DNA from: Cryptosporangium phraense
GTDB taxonomy: Bacteria > Actinomycetota > Actinomycetes > Mycobacteriales > Cryptosporangiaceae
Length of the DNA stretch: 64,000 nt
Direction of reading: 5' to 3'
NCBI RefSeq assembly: GCF_006912135.1
Contig: NZ_VIRS01000031.1
Coordinates: forward strand, 26,033 to 90,032
The notes under the pieces were generated by a model. The model saw only the letters and a program-made list of their open reading frames with translations, was not told where the DNA came from and did no database searches. The position numbers and the translations under genes were made by a program. Positions 46,171-56,162 of this stretch are shown in pieces (within the stretch, counting starts at the first letter, position 1; each line of letters opens with the position of its first letter).

Positions 46171-46920
46171 TTGGACGACATGCCGGCGCGGCCGTGGCGT
46201 GACGCGAAGCGGGAGTGGAAGCGCGAGCGGAAGAGGGCTGCCCCGCCCCGTCGTGCGCTGAGCTACGACCAGATCGTCGACGCGGCGCTGCGGGTGCTCG
46301 ACGCCGAGGGCGTCGACGCGATGAGCATGCGCCGGGTGGCGCAGGAACTCGGCACCGGCGCCGCGTCGCTCTACGCCCACGTCGACAACAAGGACGACCT
46401 GATCGACGCGGTCATGGACCGGATCTTCAGCGAGGTCGAGATCCCCGAGCCGACCGGTGACCTCCGCCAGGACCTGCTCCGGCTGCTCTACGTCACCCGG
46501 GACGTGCTGGCCACCCACCGCGACGCGGCCAAGGCGCTCTGGGGCCGGGTGCCGACGGGTCAGAACGCGATGCGGCTGACTGACCACGTCTACGGCCTGC
46601 TGCGGAAGTTCGGCCTCCCCGACCATCTCGTCGGCTGGGCCGGCCCGCTGCTCTTCGACTACGTCACCGCGGACGCCTACGAGAGCGGCCTCTACGCGGC
46701 GACGTTCGGCGACGAACGAGGCAGCGCGAAGTACTTCGAGAACCTCGGCGACTACTTCGCAGCGCTACCGCGCGAGCGGTTCCCGAACATCGCCGAGCTG
46801 GCGCACCAGCTCACGGCCGGAGGCGGCGAGGAGCGCTTCGCGTTCGGGCTCGACGTGCTGTTGACCGGCCTGAAGGCGAAAGCCTCAGAGCCCCTCGGCG
46901 ATCGCGGCGGCGATGCGTAG
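46171..46920 (+). CDS. TetR family regulator with tetracycline-repressor-like C-terminal domain
   Basis: A 249-residue regulator. A basic leader (DAKREWKRERKRAAPPRRALSY) precedes the HTH (MSMRRVAQELGTGAASLYAHVDNKDDLIDAV), and the C-terminal part (GLPDHLVGWAGPLLFDYVTADAYESGL) fits the TetR_C_1 class that controls drug exporters. TTG at 46171 follows AGGAGG by four bases; an in-frame ATG at 46180 is an alternative. It probably binds the four-site array and represses the divergent exporter. Its last 36 nt overlap the 3' end of the convergent EspI-like gene. Confidence 0.92.
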   Translation: MDDMPARPWRDAKREWKRERKRAAPPRRALSYDQIVDAALRVLDAEGVDAMSMRRVAQELGTGAASLYAHVDNKDDLIDAVMDRIFSEVEIPEPTGDLRQDLLRLLYVTRDVLATHRDAAKALWGRVPTGQNAMRLTDHVYGLLRKFGLPDHLVGWAGPLLFDYVTADAYESGLYAATFGDERGSAKYFENLGDYFAALPRERFPNIAELAHQLTAGGGEERFAFGLDVLLTGLKAKASEPLGDRGGDA

Positions 46921-49434
46921 CCAGGCGTTGCGGGTTCGTGTCGACAGCTCGCCGTAGCGGATCGGCTCGCCCGAATCGAGCAGCTTCTCGTACGGCGCCA
47001 GCAGCACGGCCCGGGTCCGGGCGGCGAAGTGCCGCTGGATCGCCGGCAGGTCGACGTCCTTCCGGCTGGCCGCCATGGCCACGACCGTGACCGCCCGGCG
47101 CACGAGCTCGTGCCGTCCGGTCTGGTCGAGGTGGTCGAGCATGCGGGCCGCGGTTTCGGCCGAGTCGCCACGGGCCGACATCGTGACGACCAGCTGGTCG
47201 GTCGCGTCGATCGCGGCCTGCCAGTTCTCGGCCCGGACGTTGTTTCCCGTGTCGACGACGATCAGCTTGTAGAACCGGGCGACGACCTCGCGGATGTTCT
47301 TGAACGCGTCCGCGGTGAGCATCTCACCGGCGGTCGCCGACTCGTCCGACGCGAGCACGTCGAACATCGCCTCGCCCTGCGAGCGGACGAACGGGGTCAG
47401 GTCGCCGACCTTGCCGCTGGTCTGCTGGAAGCTCGGCAGCGCGCGGAGGACGTCGCGAACCGTGTGGACGTGGTAGTCCTGCTGGGAGCGCATGCCCAGC
47501 GTGCCCTGGGTCTCGTTGTTGTCCCAGGCCAGGACGTAGCCGCCCCGGTTCTGACCGAACGTCATCGCGGTCATCAGCACGGCGACGGTCTTGCCCGCGC
47601 CGCCCTTGGGGTTGACGACCGTGACCTGGCGCAGGCCGCCGAAGTTGCGGCGGACCTTGGCCACCGCGTCCCGGAAGTCGATCTCGCGCTTCGAGAGCTG
47701 CGGGCTCACCGTGCCGAACGTGACCCGGCGGATCAGCGCGGGCATGCCCATCGTGGGCTCCGGCGGCCGCGGGCGGTGCGCGCGCCGGGCCGCGAACTCC
47801 TCGGCGGTCGGGGGCGCCTCCGAGCGATCGAACGTGGGGGCGGCCGGGTTGGTGCGCCAGTCCGGCTGGCCCGCGGCCGGGTTCGGGTCGGCCGGCGGAC
47901 GTTCGACGCCGGCGTCGGGCGCGGGGCGGTAGGAGTACGTGTCGGCCGGTCGATTCAGGCCGTGAGCACCGGGCGCCGGTGGGCCGGACTGGGGCGGCAA
48001 CTGGTTGAGCTGCTCGGTCGGCTGGCCCTCGGCGGTCGGCCAGGTCGGGGACGTGAGCGGATCCGGCTGCCCAGAGACCGGCTGCCCCGAGACGGGCTGC
48101 CCCGAGACCGGCTGCCCCGAGATCGGCTGCCCCGAGATCGGCTGGCCCGAGATCGGCTGGCCGGAGGTCGGCTGGCCCGGGAAAGGCTGGCCTGGGAAAG
48201 GCTGGCCCGGGAAGGGCTGGCCGGAGACCGGTTGCTGGCCCGGTGGTGGGGTCCACTGCTGGTCGGCCGTGGGCGGCCACTGCGCCGCTGGCGGCTGCTG
48301 CCCCCACGACTGGTCGAACGCCGACTGCTCCCACTGCCCCGGCTGCTGCCACTGGCCCTCCGCGGGCGGCTGCGCGCCCGGCTGGCCCCAAGGCTGCCCC
48401 GCCGCCGGCTGCTCCCACTGCCCGGCGGCCGGCTGCTCCCACTGCCCCGGGGCCTGCTGCCCCCACTGCCCCGGGGCCTGCTGCCCCGGCTGCTCCCACT
48501 GCCCGGGGCTCGGCTGGCCCGGACTCGGCTGGCCCGGACTCGGCTGGCCCGGACTCGGCTGGCCCGAACCCGGCTGGCCTGGAGCCGGCTGGCCCGGACC
48601 GGGCTGGCCCGGGTGCTGCCACTGACCCTCCTGGGGCGGCTGGCCCCACTGCTGCTCTCCCGGCGCCCCGCCGGGCTGCTGCCACTGCCCGGCCCCCGGC
48701 TGACCCGGCGCCGGCCACTGGTTCTGGCCGGGCCAGTCGGACTGCGCGGGCCACTGCGACTGAGCCGGCCACTGCGATTGCGCGGGCCACTGGTTCTCCG
48801 GCCCCGGCCAGGCCGGCGGCTGCTCACCCCACTGCGGCTGAGCCTGCTGCCCGGGCCACTGCTGCTCGGGCGCCGGCCACTGCGGCGCCCCCGGCTCCCA
48901 CTGCTGCTGCGGCACCCCGGACTGAGGCTGCGGCACCCCCGACTGCGGCGCAGCCGGATCCGGCTGGGTTCCCGGCCAGCCCTGGGCTGACGGCGGCTGC
49001 CAGGTCTCCTCCGGCGCCAACCCCGGCACCGTCGGCGCGTTCAACCCCGGATCAGGCACGTGCGTCGACTGGGGGCTCTCCGGCGTCGGCCACTGCGGCG
49101 GCTCCGGCGCGATCGGCGGCCCGGACACGACCCCCTCCGGCTGCGCCGGGACCTCCGGGTGCCCCGGGACGTCCGGGTGCCCCGGGACGTCCGGGTGCCC
49201 CGGGACGTCTGGGGCGCCCGGGACCTCTGGGGTCTCGGCCACTCGCACCACACCGTTGCTCCCGGTCGGCGTCTCCACCCAGCCCGACCCGGAGTGCAGG
49301 TGCGCGGCACCGTTCGGAGGCTGTTCGGGGGCGTTCGAGGACGGCTCGGGCCATCCGATCGCGGAAGGTTCGCCGGGAACGTCGTCCGTCTGCGCCCCCT
49401 GCGGAGGACGACCGTCGGCTGGCGTGCTCTGCAC
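46885..49434 (-). CDS. MinD/ParA-like ATPase with long disordered N-terminal region (EspI-like)
   Basis: An 849-residue protein. About the first 540 residues are Pro/Gln/Gly/Trp-rich and certainly disordered, with tandem units such as SGQPIS/SGQPVS, PGQPFPGQPF, SPGQPSPGQ and SQWPAQ. From about residue 575 comes a SIMIBI ATPase: VTVVNPKGGAGKTVAVLMTAM (deviant Walker A near 609-617), LAWDNNETQGTLGMR, KLIVVDTGNNVRAENWQAAIDATDQLVV and the AAMASRKD segment. This plan is that of mycobacterial EspI and Streptomyces relatives tied to ESX/type VII secretion, but no ESX genes are in the window. It could instead position or regulate an envelope complex. Confidence 0.82.
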   Translation of the reverse strand: MQSTPADGRPPQGAQTDDVPGEPSAIGWPEPSSNAPEQPPNGAAHLHSGSGWVETPTGSNGVVRVAETPEVPGAPDVPGHPDVPGHPDVPGHPEVPAQPEGVVSGPPIAPEPPQWPTPESPQSTHVPDPGLNAPTVPGLAPEETWQPPSAQGWPGTQPDPAAPQSGVPQPQSGVPQQQWEPGAPQWPAPEQQWPGQQAQPQWGEQPPAWPGPENQWPAQSQWPAQSQWPAQSDWPGQNQWPAPGQPGAGQWQQPGGAPGEQQWGQPPQEGQWQHPGQPGPGQPAPGQPGSGQPSPGQPSPGQPSPGQPSPGQWEQPGQQAPGQWGQQAPGQWEQPAAGQWEQPAAGQPWGQPGAQPPAEGQWQQPGQWEQSAFDQSWGQQPPAAQWPPTADQQWTPPPGQQPVSGQPFPGQPFPGQPFPGQPTSGQPISGQPISGQPISGQPVSGQPVSGQPVSGQPDPLTSPTWPTAEGQPTEQLNQLPPQSGPPAPGAHGLNRPADTYSYRPAPDAGVERPPADPNPAAGQPDWRTNPAAPTFDRSEAPPTAEEFAARRAHRPRPPEPTMGMPALIRRVTFGTVSPQLSKREIDFRDAVAKVRRNFGGLRQVTVVNPKGGAGKTVAVLMTAMTFGQNRGGYVLAWDNNETQGTLGMRSQQDYHVHTVRDVLRALPSFQQTSGKVGDLTPFVRSQGEAMFDVLASDESATAGEMLTADAFKNIREVVARFYKLIVVDTGNNVRAENWQAAIDATDQLVVTMSARGDSAETAARMLDHLDQTGRHELVRRAVTVVAMAASRKDVDLPAIQRHFAARTRAVLLAPYEKLLDSGEPIRYGELSTRTRNAWLRIAAAIAEGL

Positions 49435-49482
49435 GGAACGGAACCCCTAACGATGTGGCTTGAAGTTCGACCCGTGAGCAGG

Positions 49483-50343
49483 CTACCCGGTGTAGACGGC
49501 CCAGGCTCCGCGCTCCATCCACCAGGTTCGTTTCTTGGTGACCGTTCCGTCCGCTCCGTCGTCGGTGACCGGTACCCCATCGTCCGTCTGAATGGTGAAG
49601 GCGACGGCGCGGCCGCGCGCCCGGCGGACCTCGATCTCACCGTGCGCGCGACGACGGCCGAACAGGCCGCGAGCCGGACGCGCAGGCAGCGCGAGCCCGA
49701 CCTCCAGGACGCCGTCGGCCGGGTCCGCGGTGACGACGAGCGGCAGGCCGCCGACCGACCCGTAGCCGTCGGCGTTGGCGACCGCGCAGGCCAGCAGCGG
49801 CTCGGTGCCGTCGGACAGCGGGGTGTCGTCGACGTCGATCCGGGCGTGCCAGGCCACCGGCCGGCCGTGCTCGTCGGCGCCGCCGAGGAGCGCGCCGTGC
49901 AGCGTCACCGACCCGCCGTCGTTGCGCAGCAGGTCGACCCGCCGGTCGACGCCGCTGAGCACCGCGGCCGCGACGTCCGACGGGGACCGCGGCAGCCCCA
50001 GCTTCGTCGCCAGGTCGTCGTCCGCAGGGGCCAGAGGCAGCACGCCGACGGCGGGGAGGTCGGGCACGGTGCGGTCGCTCGGCAGCTCCGCCGGACGCTC
50101 GCCACCGCGCGGCAGCGAACGGCGGACCATCCGGCGCAGCACGGCGCGCAACTGCGCGTCACCGCCGGCGATCACCAGCCGAGCCTCGTCCTCCGAGGCC
50201 CGCTTGATCGCGTCGTCGACCTCGGAGTCCGAATCGAGCTCGAGAACCTCGACGTTCGCCCCCGCGCGGAGCGCATCGCGACAGGACAACACGGGTACCC
50301 GGGTGGCGACGCCAGGACCCGGGGCGAGAAGCAGCACGTCCAC
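49483..50343 (-). CDS. diacylglycerol kinase catalytic-domain-like protein
   Basis: A 286-residue protein that reads like a DAG/sphingosine-kinase-fold protein: an NAD-kinase-like N-domain (EDEARLVIAGGDAQLRAVLRRM), GVLPLAPADDDLATKLGLP in place of the usual LPLGTGNDFAR, and a C-terminal beta-sandwich (VTLHGALLGG, VEVRRARGRAVAF). The GGDGT motif is replaced by GGDAQ and the GTxND motif is altered, so lipid kinase activity is doubtful. GTG at 50343 is the likely start; GTG at 50337 is possible. Divergent from purA across 48 bp. Confidence 0.68.
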   Translation of the reverse strand: MDVLLLAPGPGVATRVPVLSCRDALRAGANVEVLELDSDSEVDDAIKRASEDEARLVIAGGDAQLRAVLRRMVRRSLPRGGERPAELPSDRTVPDLPAVGVLPLAPADDDLATKLGLPRSPSDVAAAVLSGVDRRVDLLRNDGGSVTLHGALLGGADEHGRPVAWHARIDVDDTPLSDGTEPLLACAVANADGYGSVGGLPLVVTADPADGVLEVGLALPARPARGLFGRRRAHGEIEVRRARGRAVAFTIQTDDGVPVTDDGADGTVTKKRTWWMERGAWAVYTG

Positions 50344-50354
50344 GTTAGTTAGCC

Positions 50355-50364
50355 TTACATGTAA
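50355..50364. promoter_or_regulatory. palindrome in the purA divergent region
   Basis: Perfect 10-bp palindrome TTACATGTAA in the 48-bp gap between the DAG-kinase-like gene and purA. It is AT-rich for this genome and could be an operator or overlap a -10 region. Short, so chance is possible. Confidence 0.35.
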
Positions 50365-51678
<1,314 letters not shown>

Positions 51679-51735
51679 ATCGCCGGGCCGGGGTAACCCG
51701 AGGGGTACAAGCTCACCCCCGAGGAGGAGATCAGC

Positions 51736-52926
51736 GTGGAGCTGGAATTCCTGTCCGAGCTCGCGGTCCGGCCCGGTCCGTTCGTCACCGTCTATCTGGA
51801 CGCGAGCCACAACACGCCCGGGGCGTCGCGCCAGATCGACGTCGCGTGGCAGGACGCGCGTCGGGATCTGGTCGGCCAGGGTGCGGACGAGGCCACGCTG
51901 ACGGCGCTCGACAAGGCGGCTTCGGACGAGGGCCCGTCGGTGGGGTCGGCCGGGCGGGTGTTCGTGGCCGCCCACGGCGAGGTGCTGCTGGATCGGACGT
52001 TGCCCGAGCCGCCGCGCCGGCCGATCGCCCGGGTCTCCCCGCTGCCGCACCTGATGCCGCTGCTGAGGCAGTACCCGGAGCCGCTGCCGTACGTGGTGGT
52101 CGTCGTGGACCGCGCCGGGGCCGACGTCTCCGCGTTCGCGAGCCCGGGCGCTCCGCTGCTGAGCGACTCGGTCGCCGGGCCCGACCAGTGGCCGCTGCAC
52201 AAGGTGCCGGGCGGCGGCTGGTCGGCGCTGCGCTACCAGCACGCGGTCGAGGTGGCCTGGGAGCACAACGCGGCCGCGGTGGCGTCCGAGGTCACCCGGG
52301 TGGTGGACGCGGTGCACGCCCGGCTCGTCGTGATCGCCGGCGACGTCCGGGCCCGCGGTCTGCTGCGCGACGAGTTGCCCCCGCACGTGTCCGAGCTGGC
52401 GGTGGAGACCGAGGCCGGCTCGCGGGCCGCCGGGTCCGACCCGTCGCGGCTGGAGTCCGAGGTGACGGCGCTGCTGGGCAACCGGGTCGCGTCGGCGCGG
52501 GCGGACCTGCTGGAGCACCTGGGCGCGGGCTACGCCCGGGACACCGCCGCTCAGGGGTTGGAAGCGCTGTTCGGGGCGCTGCGGGAGGGAATGGTCGACA
52601 CCGCGTTCCTCGTCGACGATCGGCACTCGGACCTGACCGTCGCCGTGGGCCCCGAGCCGCTGCAGGTGGCGCTGGCCGATCGGACGCTCGAGGAGTTCGG
52701 CGTCTCGCCGATCGAGCACGACCGGGCCGACGCGGCGCTGGTGCGGGCGCTGGCCGCGTCCGGAGCGAAGCTCGAGATCATCGTCGACGAGCAGTCGACC
52801 GACGAAGACCTCGGAGCCGCACCGGCGCCGGCGGCGCCGGCCGACGACCTGCCGCAGCCGCCCAAGGTCGAGTTCACCGACGGGGTAGCGGTAATCCTGC
52901 GGCGTCCGGGGGCCGGTATCTACTAG
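51736..52926 (+). CDS. baeRF/Rv2629-like (eRF1/Vms1-related) protein
   Basis: A 396-residue protein of the bacterial eRF1-like group that includes M. tuberculosis Rv2629. The opening FLSELAVRPGPFVTVYLDAS and the strand YVVVVVDRAGADVSAF are characteristic, as is LVVIAGDVRARGLLRDELPPHV. The motif GGGWSALRYQHAVE (residues 159-172) stands where a Vms1/eRF1-type GGQ-like loop would be; the Gln position is Trp, so peptidyl-tRNA cleavage cannot be assumed. A Pro/Ala-rich tail follows. Such proteins are linked to ribosome hibernation or rescue. The GTG start follows GAGGAG. Confidence 0.85.
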   Translation: MELEFLSELAVRPGPFVTVYLDASHNTPGASRQIDVAWQDARRDLVGQGADEATLTALDKAASDEGPSVGSAGRVFVAAHGEVLLDRTLPEPPRRPIARVSPLPHLMPLLRQYPEPLPYVVVVVDRAGADVSAFASPGAPLLSDSVAGPDQWPLHKVPGGGWSALRYQHAVEVAWEHNAAAVASEVTRVVDAVHARLVVIAGDVRARGLLRDELPPHVSELAVETEAGSRAAGSDPSRLESEVTALLGNRVASARADLLEHLGAGYARDTAAQGLEALFGALREGMVDTAFLVDDRHSDLTVAVGPEPLQVALADRTLEEFGVSPIEHDRADAALVRALAASGAKLEIIVDEQSTDEDLGAAPAPAAPADDLPQPPKVEFTDGVAVILRRPGAGIY

Positions 52927-52936
52927 AACTGGCCGG

Positions 52937-54037
52937 GTGACTTCGGAGACCTACGAACCGATCGTCCGCGTAACGAGCCTCGAGGTCTTCTTCGACCTGG
53001 TTTTCGTCTTCGCGATCACCCAACTCACGACCGTCCTGGTCGACGACCCGAGCTTCCGTGGGTTAGCTCGGGTCGTTCTCATGTTCGGCCTCATCCAGTG
53101 GATCTACGGCGGCTACGTGTGGCTGGCGAACGCGGTGGCGCCGGACCGGCTCGTGCGGCGGCTGCTGATGTTGCTGGGCATGGCCGGGTTCCTGCTGATC
53201 GCGCTGGGGATCCCGTCGAGCGTGACCCTGTTCGGCCTCGGGTACCTGGTCGTCGTGCTCGTCCACACCGGGCTGTTCATGCGGAGCGCGAACACCAGCT
53301 CGGTCGCGGGCATCTTCCGGATCGCGCCGTTCAACCTGGTGTCGGCCGTGCTGCTGCTGGTGGCCGGGTTCGTCGGGTACGAGTACGTGTTCTGGACGAT
53401 AGCGCTGGTGCTGCTGGCCGCGACGCCGTTCCTCGCGCCGGTGCGGCTGTTCCGGGTGCAGGTGGCGCATTTCGTCGAGCGGTACGGGTTGCTGCTGATC
53501 ATCGTGCTGGGTGAGTCGATCGTGGCGATCGGCGTCGGGGTGAGCGGTCTGGAGCTCTCGCCCGCGGTGGTGCTCACCGCGCTGCTCGCGCTGGCCGTGA
53601 CGGCCGGGCTGTGGTGGGCGTACTACACCGACGACGAGGAGCGGGCCGAGCACGCGCTCGAGTCCCGCGCCCCGGACCAGCGGGCCCGGCCGGCGCTGAA
53701 CTCGTACTTCTACTCGCTGGCGCCGATGCTGCTGGGCGTCGTCGTATTTGCGGCCGGGGTGAAGAAAACGATCGGACATCCGACCGAGGAGGCGCACTGG
53801 TTCGCCGCGGTCGCGCTGGCCGGTGGGGTCGGGCTGTATCTGCTGGGACACGGGTTGTTCCGCGTGTCCCTGGGGTTGCCGGGGGCCTCGAATCGCCTGG
53901 TCGGGGCGGTGTTGACGCTGCTCGCGATACCGCTCGGGCACGCGGTGGCCGGTGCCGCCGAGCTCGCGGTGGTGCTCGCGATCGTGGTGGCGTCGGTCGC
54001 CTCCGACGTATTCACGAAGGCCGCGGCCGAGGCGTAG
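52937..54037 (+). CDS. low temperature requirement A (LtrA) family membrane protein
   Basis: A 366-residue LtrA protein with about ten membrane segments. The family opening VTSLEVFFDLVFVFAITQLT, the WWAYY in GLWWAYYTDDEERAEHAL and GESIVAIGVG (LGESIVAIGVG) are visible. Originally linked to cold growth in Listeria; biochemical role unknown. GTG start ten bases after the preceding stop, so probably cotranscribed with the baeRF-like gene. Confidence 0.93.
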   Translation: MTSETYEPIVRVTSLEVFFDLVFVFAITQLTTVLVDDPSFRGLARVVLMFGLIQWIYGGYVWLANAVAPDRLVRRLLMLLGMAGFLLIALGIPSSVTLFGLGYLVVVLVHTGLFMRSANTSSVAGIFRIAPFNLVSAVLLLVAGFVGYEYVFWTIALVLLAATPFLAPVRLFRVQVAHFVERYGLLLIIVLGESIVAIGVGVSGLELSPAVVLTALLALAVTAGLWWAYYTDDEERAEHALESRAPDQRARPALNSYFYSLAPMLLGVVVFAAGVKKTIGHPTEEAHWFAAVALAGGVGLYLLGHGLFRVSLGLPGASNRLVGAVLTLLAIPLGHAVAGAAELAVVLAIVVASVASDVFTKAAAEA

Positions 54038-54078
54038 CCGGGTCGGCAGCGCGTGCGACGTGCGGCTATAACGGCGGT

Positions 54079-55128
54079 ATGACGGATGAGGAGGGCGTTG
54101 AGCCGACCGAGCTCCCGCCGCCGCTGGAGCCCCGCCTCCCACCGAGATGGGCGAGCGGGCAGCGGACCTTATCCAAATTCGACGGTCTGGGGCTCGCCGC
54201 CCGTCTGCTCCGGCTGGCGGTCGTCGTCGTGCTGCTGGTCGGGGCCGTCGTCGTCGCGGCGGTGACGGTCAGCGGCGTCGGGCCGCCGTCCGAACAGGAC
54301 CTGCGACGCCAGGCCGGGCTGCTCGACAAGCGTCAGCTGCTGATCGGCGTCAAGGACGATCAGCCGGGGATGGCGCTGTTGCAGAACGGCGTCTACAAAG
54401 GCTTCGACGTCGAGATCGCGTACCTGGTCGCCGCCGATCTGGGCTTCGCGCCGGACGACGTGAAGTTCCTGACGATCGAGAGCGAGGACCGGGCCCGCCG
54501 ACAGGCGCTCGACGTCAAGACGAACAAGATCGTCACGGTCGACCTCGTCGTGGCCACGTTCAGCATCACGCCCGAACGCAAGGCCGACCCCGACGTCACG
54601 TTCTCGGCGCCGTACCTGCGCACCGAGCAGTCGGTGCTGACCCGGCGTCCGCACGCGAAGGTCGAGGCGCTGTCCGACCTGGCCGGCAAGAAGGTCTGCA
54701 CGCTGAACACGACGACGTCGGCGCAGAACCTCCGTCGGGCCGGCGTGGTGCCGGCCGGCAAGAACAAGATCAGCGAGTGCGTGAAGGGCCTGCGGTCCGG
54801 CGCCTACGAAGCCGTGTCGACCGACGCGGCGATCCTGGCCGGGTTCGTCGCCAAGGAACCGAAGACGTTCCAGATCCACGACATCGGCGCCGAGGGCAGC
54901 GAGCTCTACGGCATCAACGTCGGCACGAACAAGGCGCTCGCGACCCTGGTGAACCTCGCTCTGTACCGGTCCTACACCGACCCGGCCGACCGGCGCTGGG
55001 AGAACGCCTACGACACCTACCTCCGTCCGGAGCAGCCGTTCGCGATGCCGCAGCAGGTCGCGGTGGCCAAGCAGCCCGAGGTCTCACGACCGGCGGTGCG
55101 CATCTGGCCGTGGGAGGACGAGCGGTGA
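54079..55128 (+). CDS. membrane-anchored family 3 solute-binding protein
   Basis: A 349-residue protein: a Pro/Glu-rich cytoplasmic head, a membrane helix (LLRLAVVVVLLVGAVVVAAVTVSG near residues 44-64), and a periplasmic-binding-protein domain of the polar amino acid type (LLIGVKDDQPGMALLQNGVYKGFDVEIAYLVAADLG, LVVATFSITPERKADPDVTFSAPYL, VCTLNTTTSAQNLRR, GAYEAVSTDAAILAGF). It has no lipobox and no ABC permease or ATPase nearby, so it may sense rather than import. The downstream membrane-protein gene overlaps by four bases (GTGA), implying a joint function. Confidence 0.88.
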   Translation: MTDEEGVEPTELPPPLEPRLPPRWASGQRTLSKFDGLGLAARLLRLAVVVVLLVGAVVVAAVTVSGVGPPSEQDLRRQAGLLDKRQLLIGVKDDQPGMALLQNGVYKGFDVEIAYLVAADLGFAPDDVKFLTIESEDRARRQALDVKTNKIVTVDLVVATFSITPERKADPDVTFSAPYLRTEQSVLTRRPHAKVEALSDLAGKKVCTLNTTTSAQNLRRAGVVPAGKNKISECVKGLRSGAYEAVSTDAAILAGFVAKEPKTFQIHDIGAEGSELYGINVGTNKALATLVNLALYRSYTDPADRRWENAYDTYLRPEQPFAMPQQVAVAKQPEVSRPAVRIWPWEDER

Positions 55129-56162
55129 CCGGCCCGATCATGCTGCCGCCGCGTCGACGGCGCGGGCGTGATCAGCAGTGGCTGCTCACCGCGCTGCCGG
55201 CGTTCCCGCTGCTCCTGCTCGTGCTGCGGCTCTGGTACCTGAGCCGCCAGGACCTGCAGACGATGCTGCTGCTGGTGCAGAACGTCAGCCCGCTGGGGCT
55301 GATCGGCTCGCTGCTGATCACGCTGATCTGGGCGCCGCCGGTGTTCATCCTGGTCGGGCGCGCGCTCGGCGGTCTGCTGCTGGTCAGCTCGATCGACGCC
55401 GGCCGGTCGTGGCTGGCCCGGGCGGCCGGGCGCACGCCGGGGTGGGTGGTGCTGTCGGCGTTCGCGGTGGCCGCGGTCACCTGGCAACTGCGGTTCCTGC
55501 CGACGCTCGGCATGCTGCTGATCGTCATCTTCGCGCTGGACGTCCGGCTGCGGTACGAAGACCATCCGAACCTCGTCCGGCTGGCGTGTGTGATCGTGCC
55601 GGTGGTGTGTTCGCTGCTCGGGTTGATTTTGTTCGGGCCGGCGGCCTGGGCCGCTGTTCGTGCTGGTGAGCCCGAGACCTGCTTCTTGTTGCTGGCGCCC
55701 GTGCTCGGGCTGCCGTTCCTGACCGGGCCGGTGCCCGCGCCGAGCGCCCGGCTGGTGACGCACTGGGTGGCGATGGCCGGGCTGGTGATCGGGCCGATCC
55801 TGGTCGCGGCGATCTTCGTCCAGGCGCCGGTGCTTCCCGCGGTGGCGGTGGAGATCAAGGCGCCGGTCGCGGACGCCGTCGGTACGCAGCAGAACGTCAC
55901 GGTCGTGCGGGGCCAGGTCATCACGATCGACGACCGCTCGACGACGCTGCTCGAGTCCGGGGGCAAGGTCGAGTTCGTGCCGAACGACGCGGTGATCAGC
56001 CAGGTGCTGTGCCCGGATCCCCTCGACCCGCCGTACAGCGCGGTGAAGGTGCACGGCTGGCAGGTCGAGCGAGCCATGCTGTCGTGGCTGGCACCGTCCC
56101 GGTCGGTGACCGAGGAGCCCGACCCGCGCTGCCTAGGCCGACCGGTCGAAGGCCGCCGCTAG
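55125..56162 (+). CDS. hypothetical polytopic membrane protein coupled to the binding protein
   Basis: A 345-residue protein. A basic leader (LPPRRRRGRDQQW) is followed by about seven membrane segments (LLTALPAFPLLLLVLRLWYL, LIGSLLITLIWAPPVFILVG, VVLSAFAVAAVTWQL, MLLIVIFALDV, ACVIVPVVCSLLGLILFG, WVAMAGLVIGPILVAAIFV) and an outer C-terminal domain of about 110 residues (VRGQVITIDDRSTTLLES). Not recognised. GTG start overlaps the binding-protein stop. Its last 30 nt overlap the 3' end of the convergent MocR gene. Confidence 0.75.
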   Translation: MTGPIMLPPRRRRGRDQQWLLTALPAFPLLLLVLRLWYLSRQDLQTMLLLVQNVSPLGLIGSLLITLIWAPPVFILVGRALGGLLLVSSIDAGRSWLARAAGRTPGWVVLSAFAVAAVTWQLRFLPTLGMLLIVIFALDVRLRYEDHPNLVRLACVIVPVVCSLLGLILFGPAAWAAVRAGEPETCFLLLAPVLGLPFLTGPVPAPSARLVTHWVAMAGLVIGPILVAAIFVQAPVLPAVAVEIKAPVADAVGTQQNVTVVRGQVITIDDRSTTLLESGGKVEFVPNDAVISQVLCPDPLDPPYSAVKVHGWQVERAMLSWLAPSRSVTEEPDPRCLGRPVEGRR

